Shown piece after piece: positions 28,701-33,746 of a stretch of 64,000 nt of DNA. The DNA is from Pectobacterium versatile (GTDB lineage: Bacteria; Pseudomonadota; Gammaproteobacteria; Enterobacterales; Enterobacteriaceae). The DNA lies in the NCBI RefSeq assembly GCF_020166435.1, contig NZ_JAINZP010000013.1, positions 1 to 64,000 on the forward strand, in the 5' to 3' direction. The translations under genes were made by a program, and so were the position numbers. The notes under the pieces are model-generated. The model was not told the DNA's origin and did not search any database. It worked only from the letters and a program-made list of their open reading frames with translations. The first letter of the stretch is position 1; the number at the start of each line of letters is the position of its first letter.

Positions 28701-29559
28701 CACCGTGACAGCGGCACCGGTGATACTGGTGCAGCAGGGCGCAAACCTGTCCGTTGATTCGAGTGACAGAGAACGCGAACAGCCGCTGGGCGCGATTGTC
28801 GCCGATCTGTCTCGCCCGGAAGCACAACCGCTACCAAGCAACATCGTCACCGAACCTGTACGCCAGCGTGATGCCGATACGTCACGCCAGTCGGATGCCC
28901 CTTGGGTGCTCGATCCCGTCATGTCATCGCTGATGCCGACGCTGGAGCAGGTCAATTTCTCTTCACGCGCTGAGGCGTCCCTTCGCGATAACGCCGCGCT
29001 GCGTTCGGCTGATTCCAATCTGTTCCTGAGTGTGCGCGGTCAGACAACGTCGCTGGAATCGGCTTTCAGCAGCGTGCAGGGCGCGTTACAGCCGGATGCC
29101 TCTGGCACACTCGCTTTTAGCCTGCCGCAGCGCATGTTCAGCGTACGTGAAGGTAATGCCACGCTGACGCTGCAACTGGCGAACGGGCGTCCGCTGCCTG
29201 CGTGGGTGCAGTTCGATGCCCACAACAGTGTGGTGCGCATTACCGATGCCAGTGCAGTGCAGGTTAATCAGATCCAACTGGCGCTGAAAGCGCAGGCCGC
29301 AGACGGCACCAGCCGAATCGTACCGATTACGCTGCAAACCGGACAGGGCGATGGCGCAGAGAGGGTGACTGACCGTGGCGCGATGCAATTACCCGCACAC
29401 TCTGTTGTTCCCACTGCCGCAGACCCGGCTGAAAACCGGAATGCAGAACGGTTAGCGCCAGCAGGTAAAACCGCCTTTACCGAACAGTTGCGTCAGCATC
29501 AGCCTGAACAGGATGCGCTGCTGGCGGCGCTCAGTGAACTGAGCAGCCTGCGTACATAG
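19792..29559 (+). CDS. Giant LEPR-motif repeat protein (3255 aa), likely secreted adhesin or matrix protein
   Basis: No classical signal peptide is seen. The N-terminus carries the LEPR motif (LEPRMMFDAAA, residues 35-45) known from very large secreted repeat proteins. Three modules recur. Module A (about 52-170, 705-870, 2045-2200) has LFKDTxI..E.GQ and VDG.xI.L. Four lactonase/YVTN-like beta-propeller stretches (about 237-570, 877-1270, 1520-1893, 2370-2713) repeat LSxDGxxLYV. Module B occurs five times (about 584, 1297, 1915, 2227, 2727) with LDxLNGGxGNYxGA. Two dystroglycan-type cadherin-like domains (about 1413-1503 and 2852-2945) have DPENxALT and SGTP. A Pro-rich linker (about 2950-2967) precedes a unique tail of about 290 residues. 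No RTX nonapeptides are seen. Start is 19792 or 19831. It follows tadG by 19 nt and precedes an exporter-like gene set. Surface role is inferred. Confidence 0.85.
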   Translation: MTRFAPFITGHDTMTFSRSKSGSGLTRTPRQAWVLEPRMMFDAAAVVTAVDVAAHVAATDTAPGVDATPVKATVTITDSSDSFQPVDLFSNVSVSADNGGQELKDLVITVNRTGANQALVIDGKSITLESGSGTTRAEGDGFSYRVAVSGETTTVTVNIDGFTNNLADTRAMIDSIAYQPLDKTVAGGDVVVTLKSLSDEGGDDTDTADLNIHATVTIDSKINVAPVVSASDAPELAELIIVPGMESPQDVRYSSNGNYAYAIGSDGTLGVFTVGDHGKLTSSQTLSGISALKDVKEVALSADNRSLYAITGNSNIVALSLDDNGQVVRLSGSDEQPVYTQTIASQNGNITGLAVSSDGTQVYVATQWNGMVIFTRDTTTGGLTFLQRVSDSGIDRSGIVASRGDYVVTVGMGAKHTLSVFQRSENGTLTSVATLETSGEGYGAVDYQLAISKDQQFIYVADPDSGEISVYQLRDGAEGKTLVHTDTKTLEGVNALYLNADGSQLYALSSEGELQIYSVSTSTGALKEGGQIQNIGDTRGMVLSPDGQSLLIAGEAIQRFSALRTYLYGSELPFADHIALSDSNLDVLNGGAGNYKGATLTIGRETPSADDRFGLSAGNNLTLQDGKVLQLGTEIGTFTQNQGVLSVTFTTEVTKETANAVLKQITYRNVSNQSATETVALTVTANDGELNSTVTTVALLLTANSVPTLVSQGGSNLTLDTRGSSVTLFKDTAINTGEAGQALTKLSIGIDGLNNPNQEYLTVDGTVIDLSKDSAGTTASGYQYTYTYNALSGESSLVLSSVQGISSMAMMTLVDGLSYSAGKESTSASGLRTITLTELQDNGGTANGGSDTATLAISSSINLALNDAPAVDAIYSPDATLFYNAGTLSGYNERVSAISVSQDGKTLLVTGSEGNNNSGKTYLRVYARDAETGELTLLQSFTQGEQDDPSTPAIEVNGLNTITTLTQSKDGSSVYVAGGSGSAYSLVQFSRDTTTGQLSYVGIVATQGVNGVSGLDAAVSEIVLSDDGTSLYAINGVTPVDGATTKNAVVFFSRDTTSGALTFVGSLVGSDTIPLKSPSGIVLSSDGTSAYLSNLGNHSITVLSRDAESGSLDYVTTINKSTIAADVNSAEIPQNDRYLEGLQDIVISPDNRFVYVSSNSQGTVSIFSRDADTGALTYAGTLNLYSAGHIPANALALRELVISEDGSALYVAAFGSKSLLVLSRDSDSGALTYRNSVELSVNTVNHLAVSADGKNIYAGVSTFFAGLNVLTAAANAPYSQTADMPFTTSVTLSDRELDAADDYNGATIAISRNGDASANDHFAFQSGGDLTLSGSDIQYQGATIATFSVSEGTAKIVFTDSVTKTVANQVLHQVTYRNDGDAAGASIPLNITLSDGGKETSLLLTLVQNKPPVVDNDAYTPPSGVAGQHYEQTLPDDLFRDPENGALTLQVNGLPAGLTFDSDTRTISGTPALNGAGSFSITVVATDASGEQAEQTITLTIASDPAQMPALGGESSSLQNDYALDGYDSNNYVDVLTGVKDSQLSADGKTLYVVSSPDSGSAVLSVFVRNAEGKFTLSQTFFNYRSVYNNETEQNDNVVDNAGLAGASDVILSSDGQYLYVVGSEGNAVALFRVGSDGELTQAGILDQAALGGRSLDVRSHIVSQGDYLYVTAAQSNSDTDGRSVLVFKRGADGMLSAVSQTDNLIGASRLVLDPTGRYLFVAGAGDAVGVTAFSIDVEGKLSQLSQIRAEGDNLYYIRSLALSPDGKTLYAINSDGESHTLNTITVGADGALTLAETTAITDDGGDSGEALATDLVVSADGTALFVIGKNISVFSRADDGSLTLKATLSGGWDSPIGISFSDLQKVELSADGKQLYLIGGDKVHVLNVGIAGASYTEGNDATVLLPSGRLSDPQLDALNNGVGDYRGASITVGRENGGLPEDTFGFKAENGLTLDGNNIIKDGSVIATFTQVDGALTIKFIAAVTKAEAQNVLRQITYQNTSQDPEQAGSSPTFTFSINDGDNNTANMDITVNLVGVNDPAILNTTVLNPQVPGNGEFVKLFKDTQIDTIESGQTLWQVVLTFDVSGPNETISVDGSTIVLEKSNGVPRTASGLQYSVDVKDGKATVLLYVGRDASGTAEIIDSIGYNYLGSAPSGERHVTLMIKENSYNGTAPETTLEQAITLTLVPAAETNTAPIITVPGTTPTYTERADPIVLAPDATVSDAQMDKLNGGKGNYDGATLKITLGDGKTALDKLGFSAAKSAENGLTLSGNTLQKDGVTIGQVSNQDGVLTIRFNANAGTIPTTEDVQNTLRQITYASDSRTPAAQVAVTVTLSDRYLESQATALSVAITAINDTPVVANDPVLSADELRLVNTYTAISGLGTLTAAARTIDGLSLYVSDDKGAIALFQRDANSGELTYVRTFAAAEGVTGISQLQVSADGNSVYALRADGNAIVWFSRNGEGNLEHKETIVDVYEIHNSNLYDIKGITLSDDGKTLYVINNYNLLWFTRDTATGKLDYVGLVEGGMWSEPYLWQSSEVVSRGNLLFVTTNTSSGSSLIVYTRGDDGKPTLLGNIRSFTDAADNTVELSGLEQLTVSADGRSIFVASAGQIDAFSLDTATGTFTHLARVAAEGTVNHIALAADARVLYVTQSDGALTRYVLNGETLTKLDTLKNEGTGFTHLLPVDGGLITLGNGVSVLDEASRLPVYRVDGPAVIVAPSIVLSDAELDALNGGAGNYQGASITLQRGETASTSDRFDFTAGNGFTLANGVISKDGQAVAIFTQADGKLTVTFTAALSRADATVLARQISWATNAPLTGSATSLTLMLNDGVADSAAQALDVTLSREVNLPPVGHAEQFTPPTAQAGTNWSYTLPSTLFTDPENNALTFTVDDAQLPEGVRFDSATRTLSGTPSTAGTFNLTITARDSAGNATALNVVLTINAASTPVDPGTPVDPGTPTEPVNPDNTVTAAPVILVQQGANLSVDSSDREREQPLGAIVADLSRPEAQPLPSNIVTEPVRQRDADTSRQSDAPWVLDPVMSSLMPTLEQVNFSSRAEASLRDNAALRSADSNLFLSVRGQTTSLESAFSSVQGALQPDASGTLAFSLPQRMFSVREGNATLTLQLANGRPLPAWVQFDAHNSVVRITDASAVQVNQIQLALKAQAADGTSRIVPITLQTGQGDGAERVTDRGAMQLPAHSVVPTAADPAENRNAERLAPAGKTAFTEQLRQHQPEQDALLAALSELSSLRT

Positions 29560-29598
29560 CACACGTAGGCTGAATATTAAGACGAGATTTTATTTACT

Positions 29599-29725
29599 TA
29601 TACCCTAAATAATTCGAGTTGCGTGAAGGCGGCAACTGCACGAATCCCCAGGAGCTTACACAGGTAAGTGACTGGGGTGAGTAAGGGCAGCCAACGCACA
29701 AGCAGCTTGAAGTATGACGGGTATA
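29599..29725. repeat. MITE-like element, family A, copy 2 (127 bp, reversed)
   Basis: It begins TATACCCTAAATAATTCGAG and ends CTTGAAGTATGACGGGTATA, the reverse orientation of the copies at 2338 and 39328. It sits 39 nt after the giant gene, between it and its putative exporter genes. Confidence 0.85.
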
Positions 29726-29741
29726 ACCACTAACCCGGGCG

Positions 29742-29774
29742 CTTGCAGGCGGTAACCAACCCACCGCCTGCAAG
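29742..29774 (+). terminator. Perfect 11-bp hairpin between the giant gene and the exporter genes
   Basis: CTTGCAGGCGG and CCGCCTGCAAG flank an 11-nt loop. No U-run follows, so this is more likely a partial terminator or mRNA-stability hairpin. It lies 25 nt before the TolC-like gene start. Confidence 0.5.
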
Positions 29775-29798
29775 ATGAAGGGAACAGACAAATAGAAG

Positions 29799-31619
29799 AT
29801 GGGGAGAACCCGGGTGAATCAGCACATAGCGCATTTCTGGGATAGCCAGCAACACGACAGTCAGCAGCAGAACGTTCAACACGAGGCTACACCACGCACC
29901 GCGGGTTCTCGGGCGTTACGGATCGCAGTAGCTCTTGCCTGTCTGGGGCTGGCTGGCTGTGCCGTCAAACCTGAACCGGTTACGATCGAACAGCAGGTCG
30001 CACAGGCGCTGAGCGACAGAACGCAGATGTTCGCTAATCAGGAACCAGTACGCGGTACGATCACGCTGGATGAGGCGATTGCCCGTGCGCTGAAATATAA
30101 CCTGCAACAGCGGGTCGCGCTGATGGAACAGGCGATGGAAGATGACCTGTTGGGCGTACAGAATCTGGATATGCTGTTACCGAAACTGACCGCACGCGCT
30201 GGGTTACAAACCCGCGATAACGTGGCCGGTTCCAGCAGCCAGTCGGTCACCACTGGACGGCAGTCGCTGGAAGCGTCCACCAGTCAGGATCAGACCATGC
30301 GCACCGCCGATCTAACGATGAGCTGGAACGTGCTGGACTTCGGTATTAGCTATTTCAACGCCAAAGTACAGGCGAACAAATCGCTGGCGGCGGAAGAGCG
30401 TCGTCGTCGCGTGGTGGCCGATATTACCCGTCAGGTGCGTACCGCTTATTGGGAAGCGGCCACGGCACAGCGTTTGCAGCCGGAAGTGACCACCGCGCTG
30501 ACGCAGGCGCGTCAGGCACTGGAATATGCGCGTCAGACGGAACAGCAACGCCTATTGGCACCGGTTGAAGCGCTGCGTTTCCAGAAGAACATGCTGGAGA
30601 TGGTGCGCCAGTTGGAGATTGTCGACAGCGATCTGGTGGTGGCGAAATCCCGTCTGGCGGCGCTGATGAACCTGCCACCGTCGAGCAAATATGACGTCGT
30701 TGTGCCGAGCGAAAGCAGCCTGGTCGCGCCGAAGATGGCCTACTCGCTCGACGATTTGGAAAACTTCTCGATGGTTAAGCGCCCGGAAGTGCGTGAAGAG
30801 AGTTATCTGGCCCGCAATAGCGTACTGGAAACCCGTAAATCGCTGCTGCGTCTGCTGCCGGGCGTGTCGCTGTTTGCCGGTATTAACGGTGACAGCAACA
30901 GCTATCTGGTTAATCACCAGTGGGCGAACGCGGGCGTTCAGGTCAGTGGTAACCTGCTGAACGTGCTGTCGTGGTCATCGGTGAAACGAGCCGGACAGGC
31001 GAATGAAGATCTGGCAGAAGTTCGTCGTCAGGCGCTGCGCATGGCGGTGCTGACGCAGGTGAACGTCGCCTGGCAGGAATATCAGCAGAGTACGCAGATG
31101 TTTGGCCGCTATCAGGAACTGGCGCGGATTCAGCGCGGCATCCTTAATCAGACCACGCTCAGCGTACAGCATCGTGCCGAAACGCAGATGGAACAGGTGC
31201 GCGTCAGCACGGAAACCATTCTGACGACCCGCGCGCGTGACCGCAGCTTTGCCGATGTGCAGAACGCGCTGGGCGCGGTGTATCAGGCTGCTGGGCTGGA
31301 TGTGCTGCCGGATAACGTGAACGATGTCAGTCTGGCGGCGCTGAGCAGCTCAATTGCCCGCACCACGGGTAACCTTGAGAAAGGCGGCGTTGCGGTGCCA
31401 CGTCTGTCCCTGTCAACACCAGCTACGCCTGCCACCACGACGGCTTCGGCTAAAACAGCATCCACTCCATCCGCAGCACCTGTAGTGAAGCCGGTTGCCT
31501 CGTCGACGACGGCATCGTCTGCTGCGACATCGTCGGCTGGCGCGGGTAAGCCTTATCGCGTGGTGAACACGGATATGTGGGATAACCTGCAATCCCTACA
31601 GGCGGGAGGTTCGCGTTAA
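29799..31619 (+). CDS. TolC-family outer-membrane lipoprotein
   Basis: A 606-residue outer-membrane efflux protein. After an unusual 35-residue polar N-terminus comes a lipoprotein signal with lipobox GLAGC (C54 from ATG 29799). The body (about 85-500) has the TolC pattern: LDEAIARALKYN, long amphipathic helices and ARQALEYARQTEQQ. The last 100 residues are a Ser/Thr/Ala/Pro-rich linker ending in a short GKPYRVVNTDMWDNLQSLQ motif. A GTG at 29814 has the better ribosome-binding site (GGGGAG) and may be the true start. Its stop overlaps the next gene's start (TAATG). It should form the outer-membrane duct of the exporter-like set encoded here. Confidence 0.87.
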   Translation: MGRTRVNQHIAHFWDSQQHDSQQQNVQHEATPRTAGSRALRIAVALACLGLAGCAVKPEPVTIEQQVAQALSDRTQMFANQEPVRGTITLDEAIARALKYNLQQRVALMEQAMEDDLLGVQNLDMLLPKLTARAGLQTRDNVAGSSSQSVTTGRQSLEASTSQDQTMRTADLTMSWNVLDFGISYFNAKVQANKSLAAEERRRRVVADITRQVRTAYWEAATAQRLQPEVTTALTQARQALEYARQTEQQRLLAPVEALRFQKNMLEMVRQLEIVDSDLVVAKSRLAALMNLPPSSKYDVVVPSESSLVAPKMAYSLDDLENFSMVKRPEVREESYLARNSVLETRKSLLRLLPGVSLFAGINGDSNSYLVNHQWANAGVQVSGNLLNVLSWSSVKRAGQANEDLAEVRRQALRMAVLTQVNVAWQEYQQSTQMFGRYQELARIQRGILNQTTLSVQHRAETQMEQVRVSTETILTTRARDRSFADVQNALGAVYQAAGLDVLPDNVNDVSLAALSSSIARTTGNLEKGGVAVPRLSLSTPATPATTTASAKTASTPSAAPVVKPVASSTTASSAATSSAGAGKPYRVVNTDMWDNLQSLQAGGSR

Positions 31620-32392
31620 TGGCTTTCGGCATGATGCGTCCGCTATTGCTGGCCAGTGTGTTAGGTCTGCCCCTGTTGGGGCAGGCTGCGACAACGGGAG
31701 ACATTCGCGTACAGCTTAGCGCACAGCGCTATACCGTGTTATCCAGCGAAATTGCGGGGAAAGTGACGGATATTGCGGTGAAAGAGGGTGAACACTTCAA
31801 GCAGGGCGATACGCTGGTGACATTTGACTGCACCGTGCTGCGCGAAAAACTGAACTACTCAAACGCCGCAGAGAATGCCGCGCGTAAGAAGCTGGCGATT
31901 GCCGATCGGCTGGATAAGCTCAATTCGATCAGCCTGTCGGATGTCGATCAGGCGCGATCGTCGGTGTCGATGGCGCAGGCCGAAAGCGGCGTCAATCGCG
32001 CCATGCTGCAACGCTGTGCCATCAAAGCCCCGTTCTCTGGTCGCGTAACGGAAACCAAGGTGAAGCGTTGGGAATCCGTGCCGGAAGGCAAAGAGCTGTT
32101 GGCGATTTATGATGACAGCGCGTTTGAGCTGGAAATGATCGTGCCATCGCGCTGGCTGGTGTGGCTAAAACAGGGCAGCGCCTTTCAGGTCACGCTGGAT
32201 GAAACTGGTCTGAGCTATCCGGCGGAAATCAGCCGCCTTTCTTCGGCGATCGATCCGGTCAGCCAGTCGGTAAAAGTCTTTGGTCGGATTACCCAATCCA
32301 CCGCTGGATTACTGCCGGGGATGAGTGGCGTAGCGCAAATTAGTGACGTAGCACAGACAGTGCCGCCTGATGCCGGTAGCGTGTCGCCATGA
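31619..32392 (+). CDS. HlyD/RND-type periplasmic adaptor
   Basis: A 257-residue exported adaptor with a signal peptide (about 1-23, cleavage after GQA). The biotinyl-lipoyl domain is split around a short helical hairpin: IAGKVTDIAVKEGEHFKQGDTL on one side and KAPFSGRVTETKV on the other. It ends in a beta-barrel-like domain with LPGMSGVAQI. Such adaptors bridge an inner-membrane machine to a TolC duct. Its end overlaps the next gene by 4 nt (ATGA). Confidence 0.87.
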   Translation: MAFGMMRPLLLASVLGLPLLGQAATTGDIRVQLSAQRYTVLSSEIAGKVTDIAVKEGEHFKQGDTLVTFDCTVLREKLNYSNAAENAARKKLAIADRLDKLNSISLSDVDQARSSVSMAQAESGVNRAMLQRCAIKAPFSGRVTETKVKRWESVPEGKELLAIYDDSAFELEMIVPSRWLVWLKQGSAFQVTLDETGLSYPAEISRLSSAIDPVSQSVKVFGRITQSTAGLLPGMSGVAQISDVAQTVPPDAGSVSP

Positions 32393-33744
32393 CCGAACGG
32401 AACACGACAGCAGCACAAACTGAACAGGATACCCGGCTGGCACTGCTGGCCGAGCTGTTGCAGCTGCAAAGCCGTGCCAGAGCGCGTGAAACGCTGGATG
32501 AGCTGGCGTTTTTCATCGTCAACGAGACGCATAATTTAGTGAAGTATCGGCAGGCGCTGCTGTGGGACTGTGATAAACGGCGCTTGCAGGCGGCTTCCGG
32601 GCTGGCCTCGCTCGATCACAACGCGCCGTTTTGTACCGAATTTAGCCGCCTGTGCCGTCAGTGGCAGGAAGAGGGGCGTCAAACGCAGGCGCTGCAATGC
32701 CGCGAGCTGCCTGCTGATGATCAGATTTTGTGGCAGGAGCATCTGCCGGAATTTTTACTCTGGCTACCGCTGCGTTTAGCGCAGGGCGATACGCCGCTGG
32801 TGCTGGTGTTAGCACGGGACAGCGCGTGGCTGCCAGCCGAGATCGTGCTGCTGGAAAAACTGGCGGACGCGTATGCTCACGCGTGGGCGAGTTTGCAGAA
32901 AAAACGTCGGCGGCAGACGAATACCAGCCCGAAGAAGCGTCGTTTGATTCTGGCTGGGATCGTGCTGCTGGCGCTGATCTTATTGATCCCCGTTCGCCAG
33001 TCGGTGCTGGCTCCGGCTGAGATCGTCGCGCATCGTCCGGTGATGGTGCGCGCCCCCGTGGCGGGCGTGGTGGATGACATTCTGGTACGGCCTAATCAGG
33101 CCGTTAGCGCCAATCAGCCGCTGGTGCGACTGGACGTGCGCGAACTGGAAAACCGGCTGGAATCGGCCCGACAGGCTTTTGCTACCGCTGATGCTCAGTA
33201 TCGTCAGGCACAGCAGCAGGCGCTGTTCGATGCCAATAGCAAGGCCAGTCTGGCCGTGCTGCAAAGCCGCCGTGAACAGGCGCAGAGCGAGATGGACTTT
33301 CTGCAACGTCAGCAGGAACGCATGCAGCTCGCTTCCCCGCGCGACGGCGTGGCGATTTTTGACGATAGCAGCGACTGGATTGGGCGCTCGGTGGCGGTGG
33401 GAGAACGTATCATGATGATCGCCGATCCGCACGATGTTGAGCTGGAGATCCAGTTGCCCGCGGCGGATGCGATTGCGTTGGAAAACGGCGCGGATGTGCG
33501 CCTGTTCCTCAATGTAGCGCCGAATTCGGCACAGGACGCGCGGCTGGAGCAGATTGGCTATCGCGCCGCGCCGACGCCGGACAATGTGATGGCCTATCGG
33601 TTGCGGGCACGCTTTACACAGGATGATCCGCAACTGCGCGTGGGCCTGAAAGGAACCGCCAAGCTGTACGGTAAACGCACGGTGCTGTTCGTTTACCTGC
33701 TGCGTAAACCGCTGGCGTCACTGCGCGTCTGGTTGGGTGTCTAA
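32389..33744 (+). CDS. HlyD-type adaptor with an N-terminal GAF-like cytoplasmic domain
   Basis: A 451-residue protein in three parts. Residues 1-175 are soluble and resemble a GAF fold (ETLDELAFFIVNETHNLVKYRQALLW, then LPLRLAQGDTPLVLVLARD); the GAF label is a fold-level guess. One membrane helix follows at about 184-202. The periplasmic part is HlyD-like, with lipoyl halves VRAPVAGVVDDILVRPNQAV and ASPRDGVAIFDD around a coiled-coil hairpin (about 245-310). A cytoplasmic sensory domain on an adaptor is unusual and could gate export. It is followed after 2 nt by the M50 gene. Confidence 0.82.
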   Translation: MTERNTTAAQTEQDTRLALLAELLQLQSRARARETLDELAFFIVNETHNLVKYRQALLWDCDKRRLQAASGLASLDHNAPFCTEFSRLCRQWQEEGRQTQALQCRELPADDQILWQEHLPEFLLWLPLRLAQGDTPLVLVLARDSAWLPAEIVLLEKLADAYAHAWASLQKKRRRQTNTSPKKRRLILAGIVLLALILLIPVRQSVLAPAEIVAHRPVMVRAPVAGVVDDILVRPNQAVSANQPLVRLDVRELENRLESARQAFATADAQYRQAQQQALFDANSKASLAVLQSRREQAQSEMDFLQRQQERMQLASPRDGVAIFDDSSDWIGRSVAVGERIMMIADPHDVELEIQLPAADAIALENGADVRLFLNVAPNSAQDARLEQIGYRAAPTPDNVMAYRLRARFTQDDPQLRVGLKGTAKLYGKRTVLFVYLLRKPLASLRVWLGV

Positions 33745-33746
33745 CG

